Shown one piece after another: positions 32,836-44,772 of a DNA stretch of 64,000 bases. The first letter of the stretch is position 1. Each line of letters begins with the position of its first letter. A model generated the notes under the pieces. That model was not told where the DNA came from, searched no databases, and was given only the letters and a program-made list of their open reading frames with translations. The stretch is from Saprolegnia diclina VS20 (taxonomy: Eukaryota; Oomycota; Saprolegniomycetes; Saprolegniales; Saprolegniaceae), in contig NW_008246096.1 of NCBI RefSeq assembly GCF_000281045.1, forward strand, positions 225,727 through 289,726, given 5' to 3'. The position numbers and the translations under genes are program-made.

Positions 32836-34242
32836 ATGCCTTGGAGACTCATCGTGGCGTTTCCCGCCTCGGGATGGCTATTTTGGTTGTCCATGAAACA
32901 CGTGGCGGCGCGCCCGCGTGGCGTCTACCTCAGTCCGTACCTCACCTGCGCGCAGTGCAACGCGCTCAACGTTGTCAACGCGTACCGCCTCGGGCCGGCC
33001 ACGACCCTTGGGCGACGCGGCCTCGGCCTCGGACGGGAGGTCCTCCCCGAGTGCGTGGGCTGTGGGCGCACGCTGGCCTTGCACGTTGGCGCGACCAACC
33101 ACGCGCCGGCCCTCGCGTCCGAAGCCGCCGCCTTTCACCACGCCCAGCACATTCGTGCCGCGGCCGGCTTGACGCTGCAGGTGCGTCATGGCCCTAGTTC
33201 GCCATCTTGCAGGACGAGCAGTGGCGTGTCTTTGTAGCGCATCGTCCGCGGCGGCCTCGCACGACTGGAAGCGGGCCGCCGGCGCCGCGCCAAAGCCGCG
33301 CGTGACGCTCTCGAGCGCCGCGCGGCGACGCTGCTGCAGCGGCGCGTGCGGGGCATGCAGACGCGGCAGCGCACGAGGATCCAATCGGGCGTGTGGCTCA
33401 TCGCGTGGACGCACCCGACGCTGCTCGGAACGCTCTTGCGCGAGGCGTCGGCCGCGACGGCGCGCGTGTTTTGGTTTACTGACACGGCGGACCTTGCGCT
33501 CGTCCAAGCCGACTACCGTGCATACGTGCGACGTGCGGGGCCGGCCATGACGTGACGTGTGTATGCGACCGTATGCGATCTTACGCCATGCGTGTAGGTT
33601 GCGCCGCTTCGAAGGCAACGTTCTCCTTTTGGTCCACCGCATATGGGCGATGCAGCATCGCATGGCAGCGCGGATCCAAGCACGTTGGCGGTAACGCTGT
33701 CATCGTGTCTGTCGCGCAGCCTCGCTGTAATGCCATGTCTTGTGGGATAGCGGGATGCAGCTCCGACACGTTCTCCGCATCTACCTGTGCGAGCTCGGGC
33801 GACTGCGGGAAGTGTGGCACTGCTGCGCTGGCCTCATCCAGCGCAACTGGCGCCGCGTCCGTGCGCGCCGACACTGCGACCAACGCCGGGCGACCGCCGT
33901 GCGCCAGCGCATCGCGGGAACCAACGGCGTCGGGCCGCGCCGGCCACGCCTTCTCCTCGACGTTCGCCGCGTGCGGGCCGCGTACGCCCAGCACCACCGC
34001 CGCACCGACAAGGTCGCGGGCTACCTCGTACGACGATGATGATGCGCGTGCGCGATGGAGCACTCAGGCGGTCCTTCTAGGCGCACCCGCACGTGGATCT
34101 GCTTGCCGACAACGACGTGCTCCAGACCTTTGCGGCCACATACGGCGCCGTGACGTCGTCGGCGATGCAGCGGCACCACGCCGCCCACGTCGACGCGCGG
34201 CGTAAGATTCATGCGTTTGTGGCCAAGGCGACAGGCCGCTGA
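32836..34242 (+). CDS. IQ-motif protein with N-terminal Cys pairs
   Basis: Exons 32836 (or 32893) to 33180, then 33238-33551, 33598-33690, 33751-34027 and 34081-34242. The ATG at 32893 (MKHVAARPRGVYLSPYLTCA) looks better than the one at 32836, whose extra 19 residues resemble upstream sequence. The N-terminal part has TCAQC and ECVGCG, a possible zinc ribbon. The rest is Arg-rich helix with IQ-like calmodulin-binding motifs: LLQRRVRGMQTRQRTRI, MAARIQARWRGMQLRHVLRI, AGLIQRNWRRVRARRH. Such proteins are often cytoskeletal or flagellar, but no family was identified. All internal phases close, which supports this model over the competing frames. Confidence 0.62.
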
Positions 34243-35011
34243 CACAGATGGGCGTGGCATCTGCGCGACCGTCGGTGCCACGCACCATATGCAAAGGCGG
34301 GCGGCGGAGCTTTCCCCGGGCAAGTATCTTTCTCGCTAAGGAAGCCCCTTCGAGACCACGCCTCCACCTCCGCCGTCCCCATGTGGCTGCGCGAGCGGCG
34401 CGCGACCCATCAGATGGCCATCCCCCGCCCTAGCGTAATACCACCACGCAGGTGCCGGTCGTTTCCCAAGCCAACCTCCTCATCGTGGGTGCCACGGACG
34501 ACGAAGCAAGCTTGCTTTTGGCGAGCCCACACGAACATGTCCATGGACGGTACATGGTATCATGGATCCAGCCGGCGAGTGGGCAGTGCCTGGCGTCAGC
34601 CAAATGCTGCGATAGCAGCAACGCATCGAACATGCGCATGCACCAGTGGAAGATGGGCTGCGAGATGCTACGCCGCATGTCTGTCGTTCGAATGCACCCA
34701 CGATCTTCTCGCACAACTGCACGACTCTCGGCGCGACCTTATTTGGCTGCCACGTCACGGTCTTGAGACACACTTGATACATTTTCTATCATTTGAGACG
34801 AAATGGATAAATGCTCGATCCCGTAAAATTCCACGGACGCGGTCTGGATCTTTTTTTAGCTGTTGTCGATAATACAATGCGTAAACGCTACTGGGTATAC
34901 AAAATGCGAGTGCAATGGAACCGCATTTAAAAAATAGGAAAAGAAATACGATTAAAATATTCTGGTGCAGGTGCTGGCCGTTGTACCCAGCATCCCGGTT
35001 CCGAGACGAGA
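34243..35011. other. Intergenic, no supported gene
   Basis: No frame with coding character. AT-rich sequence around 34850-34960 precedes the antiporter start and is the likely core promoter. Confidence 0.5.
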
Positions 35012-38000
35012 ATGGCGGACCAACATACCTCGTCCCGCCCCGTGGCCCGGAGACGACGACGACGCATGGGCCGATGGCTCCTCTTGCTGGCGCTGGCGCT
35101 GCCGCCGGCCACGGCCACGCTGCTGGACAAGGACCTCGCGCTCTCGTGCACGCCGCTCCAGAAGAACCAGGTGACGCCGACCAACAACTATTGCGGTGTC
35201 GACATGCGCCTCGCCTTTGCCGTGCCCGTGGACCTGCCGCGTGACGCGGCGCCGACGAACCTCACGTCGTCGTGCACGCTGAACCAGATTCCGTTGCCCA
35301 ACACGACGCTGGCGCTTGACGCGGCGTCGTCGTGGAAGCTGCACGTCGGCTACACGGTGCAGCTCGGCGACCCCGACTCGGAGCCCGGCATGACGCGCAT
35401 TCAATGCAAAGTGATGGCGAAGGGCGTGTCGACGCCAATCGCTACGGTCGACGACACGGTACCGATGGCCATCTATGCGTACCCGCCCGAGGTCGACGCC
35501 GTCGAGATTGTCGTCCCCAAGGCTGCGCCCACATCCGCGCCCGTTGCGACGCCCAGCGACGATGCCGCAGCAACGCCGGCGCCAACGCCAGCGCCAGCTA
35601 TTGGCATTGACCAAACTGTCGCGTTCTCCCTCGTGACCAAGTCCAACCATGACGTGGCGGGCAAGTGCAATTTGCAGCCCATCGGCCATACGATCGACAT
35701 TCGCGCCTCCAAGGGCTCGTACGTCGTTGCCAAGGGTGATCCCTTCGTGCTAGCCGGTGGCATGTCGTACCAGTGCAACGTCACGGACGACGCGGGCAAC
35801 GTTGCGAGCGCACGCGGTGTCGTCACCAGCCACGGCGTGCTCGTCGACGGGACACTTCCGATCCTCGAGAGCATCTTTATGGTCTTTTCGTCCGAAGTGC
35901 CCGCCAAGATTGGGTCGCTCGTGACAATTTCGCTCCAGGCGGCCAACCGCACGAGCGGCTACTTTGGCAACTGCACTGTCAACGGCGTTGGCGGCATTGA
36001 GCTCTCGGAGACGTCGGACGCGCACGGCGGGCTGTACATGGCCAAGTACCTCGTCAACGCCGGCGACCGTGACATCCCGATCAACGGCACACTGCCGCTC
36101 GAGTGCCGCGTCGCCAACGATGCCGGCAACACGTACGTCTTTACGGCCGACCCAAAGCTCGACTTTTCGATCGACGCCAACCGGCCAACGATCTCGGCCA
36201 CGACGCTGCTCTTCTCGTCCGACGACCCGGCCCACGTCGACAGCGTCATCGAAGTGCAAATTCGCACCAGCCACGAAACGACGGCCCTCACTGTGCACAA
36301 GGACGACTGCGAAATCAACAACGCGACCGTCGTACGTGCTTGCACCACGCGCGCCCCATCGTTATTTCTATCGGCTGTAGGCCAAGAGCTTTACGCGGTC
36401 AGGCCTCGACACGTATCTACTGACCTATGTGCTGGGGAAGGAAGACTCGATGTGGAAGCCCGGCAAACTCCCGATCAACTGCGCCCTCCAAGACGCAGGC
36501 GGCAACGTCGTGGTCCGTGCCGACCTCTTTACGCTCGGTCGTTGCTGACGATGCGTAGGTCGTCGACGCATTTACGGACGGCAACACGCTCTTTGCCCGC
36601 GAGCTCAAGCCGTACGAGTTTGACCCGACAAAGGACTTTGCCGCGTACCTCCCGGACCGCCTCGCGCTGCTTTCGTTTATCATTGTCGCGATCGCGTCCC
36701 ATACGATCGCAAACTTCTTTCCCTTTGTGGGCCTCCCGCGCATCACGGGGTACCTCGCCACCGGCATTGTCGCTGGCCCGTACGTCCTCGGCTTGATCAC
36801 GGCCAACGAGACCCTCCAGATGCGGTACGCTCTCGCTCTACTAGATATTGTCGCAGCGTGCTGATGCCGTCGTAGGTTTGTCGACGAAGTGTCGCTCGCG
36901 TACATTGGGTTGGCGGCCGGCGCCAAGTTGCACTGGTCTGAGATGCGCCGGAAGCTCAAGAGCATCATGTGCGTCACGATCTGGCTCACGTTTTTTGAGT
37001 ACATTGTCGGGACGCTCACCATCATTGTGCTCGCCAACCACCTCGTGTTCCTGCAGAGCACGACGTCGACCGAGCGCTACGCCATCTCGATGCTCGCCGG
37101 CTGCATGATGATTGCGCGGTCGCCGTCGTCGGCGCTCGCCGTCATTGAAGAGACCGGGTCCCAAGGCCACTTTACCACGTTCCTTTTCTCGGTCACGGTG
37201 CTCTGCGACGTGGTCGTCATCGTGCTCTTCAACGTCAACAACATGATCACGGAAGCGTTCCTCTCCAACAAGAGCGTCTCGTCCGCGAGCGTGTTTGAGC
37301 TGATCGGTGAAATGGCCATCTCGATCGGCGTCGGCGTCGTCGCGGCCAAGGTCATCTCGTACGTGGTGCTGTGGCGGACGCCGCGCGTGCGCCGGAAGAG
37401 CCGTCTGTACATTTTGCTGCGGCTCTGCAAGCAAGCGGTGATTCTGCTCTTTGGCTTTTCCCTCTTCGTGCTCGGGCACCTCTGCCGTCCGTGGCTCGAA
37501 CCGCTCATGTGCTGCATGGTGGCCGGCGCCACCTTGTACAACTGGAACCCGACCTCGAACCGCGAAGAGCTCTCGCTCCTGCTCAAGAACATGGCCGACT
37601 TTGTCTACGTCGGCTTCTTTACGCTCACGGGCGCGTCGCTTGAGCTCGATATGCTCGTCAAGGCGCTCGCGGTTTCGCTCGTGCTGTGCATCACGCGCAT
37701 AGTTGCTATCTTTCTCGGGGCGTACGTCGGTGGCACGATCGCCAAGGAGAACCCGATGCACAACAAGGTGTCGTGGATGGGGTACATAACGCAGGCCGGC
37801 GTCACGCTCGGTCTCGCCAAGAAGATCCAGCTCTTGTACCCGGGCTGGGGCAGCTACTTTGCGACCATGATCGTCTCGGTCGTTATCTTCAACCAGCTGC
37901 TCGGGCCGCCCTTGCTGCGCATGGTGCTGCGCTACGTCGGCGACTGCCGCCAAAAGGAGAACGGCAAGGTCGACGGGCTCCGGTCGCTCATCATTGGCGA

Positions 38001-38550
38001 CGACAAGCGCCTCGTGGTCGTCAACTCGGCCAAGCGCCGCATGAAGAACTGCGGGTGGGAGCCGTTTAGCTTTTGCATGGCCATGCAGGACGCCGAAGAC
38101 GCGGTCGAGATGAACGCGCAGCTGAAGGAGGCGCTCAAGATCCACGAGCCGCTCGACGTTGTTGTCGTCATGATGAGCTCGGACGTGCTCAACTTCCGCG
38201 TCGTGCGGTCGCTCGCGCACATTTGCACCAAGCTCAAGCGCATCAAGATCTTGCGCATCGTGGTCAACGTGGTCGGCGACGACGGCGAGGCGGGCTGGGC
38301 CTCGCGCTTTGCGTCCATGCCGACGCACGAAGAGCACGGCGACGCGATCGACGTGGTCGTTGTCGACCGGCACGAAGCCACCGACATGCTCATCGAGCTT
38401 GCGGCCTGCGGGAAGCTCATCAACCAAAAGGAAATCTTGTCGCCGCGCGCCGACACGCACGACGAGGACGAGGACGAGGACAGTGACGAGTGCAACGTCA
38501 AGATCAAGGTGAGCCTCTCCACCAAGATGCGCCAAATGCTCTGGGTCTAA
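35012..38550 (+). CDS. CPA2 cation/proton antiporter with large repeat ectodomain
   Basis: Exons 35012-36331, 36381-36512, 36559-36824 and 36876-38550 encode 1130 residues. A basic stretch then a signal peptide (GRWLLLLALALPPATA) is followed by about 500 residues of secreted-side sequence. Repeat units there end in similar strings: YQCNVTDDAGNVASA, LECRVANDAGNTYVF, INCALQDAGGNVV, as in Ig-like bacterial repeats; N-glycosylation sites (NCT, NVT, NGT, NAT) are frequent. Then a membrane domain of about 12 segments of Na+/H+ exchanger (KefB/CPA2) type begins: LALLSFIIVAIASHTIANFF, GLPRITGYLATGIVAGPYVL, MIARSPSSALAVIEETGSQG. It ends with a cytosolic domain (about 200 residues) and an acidic tract (HDEDEDEDSDE). 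Ion specificity cannot be read from sequence. It converges on the LC8 gene with 39 bp between stops. Confidence 0.85.
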
Positions 38551-38589
38551 GACGCTTGCAATATATATATATACATGATGCGACTAAGT

Positions 38590-38933
38590 TTACGCCTTCC
38601 AGACGAGCACCGAGACGCCCGAGACGACGCTAAAGTAGACGTACGTCTTGATTTCGTGCGTGACGTACGCGCCAAAGGAGAGGCCCACGACGCAGTTCCA
38701 GCCGCGTCCGTACTCCTTTTCCATGTTGCGCCGCACCATGTCGGCGACGGTCGAGAACGTCTTGCCCGACTACAGAGCCGTTTATGTCGTGGGCGGAGGC
38801 GAGGTGAGCCTACCGTGACTTGGAGCTGGAAGGCGTCTTTGGCCGTCGCAATGACCTTCTCGAGCATCACGTCCGTCATGTCTTCGGCAAACACGACCGT
38901 CTTGTTGAACTTGTCGTTGGACTTGCCGCTCAT
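38590..38933 (-). CDS. LC8-type dynein light chain
   Basis: Exons 38814-38933 and 38590-38769 encode 99 residues, starting MSGKSNDKFNKTVVFAEDMT. The LC8/DYNLL fold is recognisable: DMTDVMLEKVIATAKDAFQL, VADMVRRNMEKEYGRGWNCV, VGLSFGAYVTHEIKTYVYF. It is somewhat divergent (SGVSVLVWKA at the end), so it may be an axonemal LC8-like chain rather than the main hub protein. An ATTGG box at 38989 is 56 bp upstream of the start. Confidence 0.88.
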
Positions 38934-39345
38934 GCTGACCGAATCGAGTTGTGTGTCCTTTCGCCAAGATCCAAGATACGACGCGATGATTGGCGTAGAT
39001 TTCAAAAATCGCACCAATCCTCGACTAGCAACGTGGCTTTTCCGCCAATGAATGCGCTGGTATCTTTTGTCCAGTGCTCGTCAGTCGGTCTTAGTTGCTA
39101 CCTTTGCGTCCGCCGAGTGCTCTAGTCGAAGCGTAGGCCCATATACTTGGAGGACGTGGTGCGCTCCCCACATTGCGCAGAAGAAGAGGTAGCAGTTGTG
39201 ATTTGCTGGTTGCGTTTCAATTGCACGCCTCTCCGAGTGCCACGTAGTTTGGTGTGGGCTAAGCGCAGCGAAGACTCGAGCTTTCGGAACATCGCTTGAC
39301 AATACTGCGTTGGTCTTATGGACGCACGGAGCGTGGCAATGGGTC
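38934..39345. other. Intergenic between LC8 and PIG-Q
   Basis: No gene seen. ATTGG at 38989-38993 and CCAAT at about 39044 lie near the LC8 start; the rest is the 3' flank of PIG-Q. Confidence 0.5.
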
Positions 39346-41792
39346 CTACCACTGACATGCACGCAGACCGTCCCATAGTTCTTTCGTCGACATGAACGCT
39401 GTGGATGGCGGAAACGGAAGGTGGCACAGCGGCGTCTTGACGAACGGCAGCGCTGGAATGTACTCGCCGAGGAAGAAGCACCGCAGAAACTTGGCCACCG
39501 TGTAGTGCGACCCGAGCGCACCCACGTACGCGCTGCACCTACTCTCATTTGATATGCAACGAGCGTCCGACAACGTGACGTACCGCGTAAAGAGCGCGCC
39601 GAACGAGTAGGCGAGCGGGTGCAAGGTGAAGACGGCGGTGCTGATGGGCTTGGTGTCGCTGCCCTTGCGGCTCGCATCGGTCGCGTCAAAGTCGTCGCCG
39701 ACAAAGCAGTCTTTGGTGTGCACATTCGGAAACGAGATCGAGAGCGCGCGGGCGTGCGAGAGCGGCTGGAGGTAGACGTCCATGGGGAAGTGGAAGGCGT
39801 CTTCGAGCCAGAGACTGATCGAGTAGAGCGGGACGACGTGGCAGAAGACGATTGGGCACCACACGCACGTCTGGAGGCACAGCACGACAAAGCGCGCGAG
39901 GCAAAAGTAGAGGTAAAAGACCGAGTTGGTCGCGACGACGAAGAAGAGGATCGTAAAGAGAAGCGTGCCAATCAAAAGCTAGTATCAACATTGTATCAAG
40001 TCCGAGCGAGCGGCTCTCGTACCTGGTTGACGTCGTACTCGCACGAATCGACGCGGTTGCGCAGAACGTTCTTCTTTTTTCCGAGAAAGAGTTTCCATAG
40101 CGACGAGAGCAAGTCAAACTAGACAAAATTGTCCAAAATTGTCCAAAAATATCTGAAAAAATGGAAAAGGGTACCTGGACGCGGTGCAGCTTGGAAAAGT
40201 AGAGGTACAAGTAGTACGTCTGCAGCGTGAGGTACTCGATCGTGTCGTAGAGAAGGCCCAGCTGGACCGTCAAGCCAAACAAGCTTGCAAACGCAGCAAC
40301 CTACGCTTCGTCTAGAGTCCACGCAACGCGAACTAGCACACCTGAAGCAGCGTCGACATGAACGGTGTCACCGACTCGATCGCATATTGCGCGACGTCGA
40401 CCATGAGGTGGACGCCCTTGCCGAGGATCGAAGCCAGGGCCACGTTGATCTACGCAACTTGAGATTTCGATACAAAAAACGTAGTACCTTGAAACCCGCG
40501 GGCGAGTCGATGAGCCACGTGACTTGGGACTTGAGCACATTAAAGTGGCCGCTGCAGGACCTAAGGTGCAAACAGTTTCAATCTATCAACCTTGCAAACC
40601 ACGGGGCGTACGACTGGAAATACGATATCGCTAGCGGCACGAGATGCCCGTAGTAGTAGCCCGCAATAAAGTCGAGCACGAGCAGGAAGAGGTCGCTCAC
40701 AAACTCGGCGTATCGGTTGTCTATCAGCACGCAATAAGAATCGACTAAGGTGAGAAACATCCATTACCCAAAGGATGGAACGGGTGCACCGAGTGCTGCA
40801 TGTGGTTGAACTTGATGCACTGCTCGGTGATGTTGGCGAGGAGGATCACGCGGCGGCTCAAGAGCCGGAAAAAGAGCGAGAACGACTAGGATATTACACT
40901 GCAGGACGGCCGCAGCGTAGAACGATATGTACCTTGATGGAGCGACCTTTGACGACCGGAAACCGCTGCGGCACAGGCGTGTTGAGCACCCAAGCAATCG
41001 CATTGAGAAGCGGCCGACAGAGCACAAAGAAGAGGAGGAACGGCCAGAGCACGAGCGCTTTGAAGCGACCGACGTCTAATACACGAAACTTGTGAGAGAA
41101 TGGATCAGTTGTTGCTGTACAGGACGAGCGGGGCGCGAGGCCGAGGAAGCGCTCCTGCACCAAGTGCGCATCGTTGAGCTGCGCGATGGCATGCTGGAAC
41201 GGCGTGTCCATCGACTCGTCATCGCTCTGTCGTTGGCGCTTCTTGATGACAAAGTGGCGGAACCGGCACGGAAACGATGCGTCGTACAGAATGACGTGGC
41301 AGAGCTCGCACGCGACAACCTGTCCGTGCTCATGGACAACGTTGAGGACCGGTGTCTTGTTGCCGTCCCAGACAACGCTGAGCCACAGACTCTTGAGGTG
41401 CAGTGGCTTGGCGCCACTGGACTTGCCGCGCTGGCGCAACGAAGAAGTCGCGTCCGACGTGGTCGTCTCGTCGGCCATGGCGGCAGGGCGCACTTCGCCG
41501 AGCACCATGAGCGCGGGCTTGGGCGTCACTGCATACGCAGCCTCGGTCTTACTGCGGCGCTGGAGGTCGGCTGACCACTTGTCGACCTCGCCTAGAAGTG
41601 AGCGGTGAGCGCGACGCCGCCCAAAGATTCGCACGTACTTTGCAGCACGGGCAGCGCATAGCGGGACACGGGCACGATGGCCGCAACGCAGACGAGGTTA
41701 CTCTGAAGATGCCAGCCCAAGAGGTACGCTGGGCTCTCGTAGTCGACGACCGCATTGCGCTCCGGCCACAGGACGTCGAGGCGGCGGGGCAT
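39346..41792 (-). CDS. PIGQ: GPI-GlcNAc transferase subunit PIG-Q/GPI1
   Basis: Eleven exons (41639-41792, 41121-41591, 40933-41075, 40768-40885, 40612-40720, 40488-40560, 40342-40449, 40175-40300, 40023-40118, 39584-39978, 39346-39538) give 661 residues. The family-specific stretch [20 protein letters not shown] followed by [12 protein letters not shown] is unmistakable, as is [20 protein letters not shown]. Many hydrophobic helices lie in the C-terminal half ([36 protein letters not shown]). PIG-Q is part of the ER complex that moves GlcNAc onto phosphatidylinositol in the first step of GPI anchor synthesis. The ATG at 41792 gives [20 protein letters not shown]. Confidence 0.92.
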
Positions 41793-42538
41793 CCGTCGCT
41801 GCTTCCTTCGAATCGGGTTTCTGGTGGGATTGCCACGCGCGTCGATTGGCCAAATTCCTGTCGATTTGTTCAGGATTTCAGCCAATCATTTTGCGTCAAC
41901 GTGGCGCGCCCAAAACACCCAACTCCTTGCGAACGTCGCCGGCGCCGCGGGTGAGAGGAGCGACACCGTCGCGACAAAACTGGACGCAGTTCACATCCGC
42001 CCATCGTGCACGTGGCACAAAATGGTCAATGCTGAGTGACACAACTTTGCGTGAGAGCATACACCTACGGTATGGTCACTTCTTGTGGACCTCACGGTCT
42101 GTGGACTGGTAGCTGGACCGGTGCGTGCACTGAGACAGACGCGACGACGGTTGCAACAGTCCAAGTGCCCTTCTCTGGTAGACTCTCATCGCACTCGACT
42201 GAGCGAATTATTGCATTACTAGTGTTGTCCAATGTGCATGTGGCGGGCCAAGCACGCTCGCAGAGACACAACCGCGCCCAAATTGCACTTGAAGCGCAGG
42301 TTGAAGATTGGGTGTTTTTATCCTCGTCCCTGATGATGGCCCCCTGCGTGGGCACACCATACAACCCACATTTGGCCAATCCACGACGCGTATTGCGCGA
42401 TTCGCGTTCCTGATTGGCCAATAAGATGTTGACGGCTTCACTTTTGATCGTCTGCCGTTGTTATCGGCCATTGATTTTACGCGGTCGTTGAGGTCACGAC
42501 CCCCATATCGAAGGCTTCCGTCGTCCCGCCCGTCCAGC
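41793..42538. promoter_or_regulatory. Divergent promoter region of PIG-Q and COQ1 genes
   Basis: 746 bp between two divergent starts with no gene. CCAAT-type boxes at 41845 (ATTGGCCAAAT) and 41882 (CCAATCATTTT) face PIG-Q, and at 42376 (CCAAT) and 42413 (ATTGGCCAAT) face COQ1. Confidence 0.5.
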
Positions 42539-44102
42539 ATGCAACGCTTCCTGCGCACCGGTACTAGGCGCATGGGCATGGCATCACCGCGCTCATGGCT
42601 GCATGTAGGGACCTCGCTCCGTCGCTTCAGCTCGCTCCAGGCCAGCGCCATGAAGCGCGTTGTCGGCTCGCTCCAGAGCAACGTCGACATTGAGAGCAAC
42701 ACGAGCTTGTGGCTGGGTGCGGCGGCCGTGGTACGTGCATGGCCATGCAATTCATTCGCCCACGCTTCTTAGGACGAGCCGACCATGTCGATTTTGGACC
42801 CATCGCCGGGCTTTACGGCCGCGACCGCGCACCGGTCGTTCAACTTGACGCAGGATTTCGACCGGTACGGAGTGCAGCATGGTCGCACTTGCCTCATGCA
42901 ACATAGGCTTCAGAACGGCGACGCCGTGACCGACTGCGTGTACATCAACACGCCCGTGGATGCCGACCCGTTTGAGCTCATCAAGGACAACATCGTGTCG
43001 GTCTCGGAAAGCATCAAGACGATCCTTGGCTCGGACCACCCGGTGCTCGAAGCCGTGGCCAAGTACTACATGCGCATACCCATGCTTGCGTCCTCATTCG
43101 ATGTGCGTAGGTACTTTTTTGAGAACGACGGTGGCAAAAAGATCCGCCCGACCATGATCCTGCTCTTGGCGCAAGCCGCCGAAGCCGCGCGGGACCCGCT
43201 GTCGACCGACAAGTCGCTCGAGTACATTGCTGCATCGCAGCAGCGCCTTGCTGAAGTCACGTACGCCCGACCGACATGGCCTCTCATATCTCATATTTAC
43301 CCACCTAGGGAGATGATCCACACGGCGAGCTTGCTCCATGACGACGTGATCGATGAAGCCGACACGCGCCGCGGCATGAAGTCGGTCAACAAGGTGTTTG
43401 GCTCAAAACTCTCGATCCTCGCGGGCGACTTTCTGCTTGCGCGCTCGTCGATCTGCCTCGCGCGGCTCCGGAGCTTGGAGGCTGTTGAGCTCATGTCGAC
43501 CGCCATCGAGCACCTCGTCAAGGGCGAAGTCATGCAGATGCGGCACGCCGACAAGAACGGCTCGATCTCGCCGTTCGAGTACTACCTCCGGAAGAACTAC
43601 TACAAGACCGGGTCGCTCATGGCCAACAGCTGCCGCGCGGCGCTCATTCTCGGCGAGCACTCGGCCGACGTGTGCGAACTCGGCTTTGCGTACGGTCGCC
43701 ACCTCGGCCTTGCCTTCCAGGTAGGTTCATTGTGCAGGCTTCGAGTCTCATGACTGACGACGGGTGCCGTAGCTCATTGACGACGTCTTGGACTACAAGG
43801 GCGAGAACACGGGCAAGCCGATGCTCGCCGATCTCAAGGCGGGCCTGGCGACCGCGCCCGTCCTCTTCGCGCAGGAGGAGTTTCCGGTGCTCAAGGAGCT
43901 CGTCGCGCGCAAGTTTAGCAAGGCCGGGGACATTGAACTCGCGGCGGACCTCGTCGAGAAGAGCGTCGGGCTGCAGAAGAGCAAGGACCTCGCCATCATC
44001 CAGGCCGAGCTCGCAATCCTCGCCATCATGCAGTACCCGCCGTCGCCGGCGCGGGACGCCCTCGTCAAGCTCGCGCAGCTCGTCGTGACGCGGTCCAAGT
44101 AA
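42539..44102 (+). CDS. COQ1: Solanesyl/decaprenyl diphosphate synthase (ubiquinone side chain)
   Basis: Exons 42539-42560, 42609-42730, 42773-42864, 42907-43062, 43111-43260, 43309-43720 and 43773-44102 encode 427 residues. The N-terminus MQRFLRTGTSLRRFSSLQAS is a mitochondrial-type presequence. Both aspartate-rich motifs of trans-prenyltransferases are present, LLHDDVIDEADTRRG and LIDDVLDYKGENTGKP, plus GGKKIRPTMILLLAQAAEA and RLAEVTEMIHTASLLHDD. The enzyme condenses isopentenyl diphosphate units into the long side chain of ubiquinone. Chain length (9 or 10 units) cannot be told from sequence. The first exon of 22 nt is supported by the ATG, the phase and the resulting presequence. Confidence 0.93.
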
Positions 44103-44307
44103 TAACGAATCCATTAGATAATTGCTAGTCGTGCTTGTATTTCAAAGAGCAACAGAGGCCACTTATATATGCCCGTGGCGTCTCCTCGATCGATCGAATG
44201 TCCTTGGACGAGCAGCGCCACGTCGGTTCCGGCCTCCAACCACCTCGCTCGCTCGCCCCGTGTGCCGATGGCGGGTCGAGAGTACAAATTTCGGGTCGTC
44301 GATGTTA

Positions 44308-44772
44308 CTACTCGTGTTCGTCCATACTGCTGGCATCGTCGAGAAACTCGCTTAAATAATCGCTCAGCGCGTCGTCCGGAATGAGGATGCTGCTCTCGTA
44401 AAATGGCAGTGGCGAGAGCGCGCCGTCGTCGCCGGCCGCCACAATGTCTTCGTAGCGCTTGCCGTCGTGGGCAGCGCAGAGCGCGAGACGTCGATTGTAC
44501 TCGTGGACTTCCACGGCCTTGGCGAGCGGCCACTCGTCCTTGCCACAAAGGCAGTGCGTGCCGTCCGACGCCTTGTAGCGGTGGGGGCCGTCGCTGCTGC
44601 CGAACGCGCACTCGCAGCACGCAAACATGCGCGTCGCGCGGAAGCTGCCCGCGAGCGTCGACTTGAAGCGCGGGAACCAGTGCTTGCGGTCGCGCGTCTT
44701 TTCCGGGCCGTCGCCCGCGCTGTTGGACCGGTACGCTGGGCCGAGCTGCGCCGTGTGGTGGTGGGCGCCCAT
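44308..44772 (-). CDS. Small Cys/His-containing hypothetical protein
   Basis: Single exon, 154 residues, ATG at 44772 (MGAHHHTAQLGPAYRSNSAG). It contains MFACCECAFGSS and THCLCGKDEWPL, so Cys pairs that could bind zinc, and an acidic C-terminus (DDALSDYLSEFLDDASSMDE). No family recognised. It is convergent with COQ1 at a distance of 205 bp, larger than the other convergent pairs in the window. Strong third-position GC favours this frame over overlapping frames. Confidence 0.6.
   Translation of the reverse strand: MGAHHHTAQLGPAYRSNSAGDGPEKTRDRKHWFPRFKSTLAGSFRATRMFACCECAFGSSDGPHRYKASDGTHCLCGKDEWPLAKAVEVHEYNRRLALCAAHDGKRYEDIVAAGDDGALSPLPFYESSILIPDDALSDYLSEFLDDASSMDEHE

Noticed and set aside
36841-38535. 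564-codon minus-strand frame opposite the antiporter
   Set aside because: His/Arg/Asp-rich shadow of the membrane domain; no motifs.
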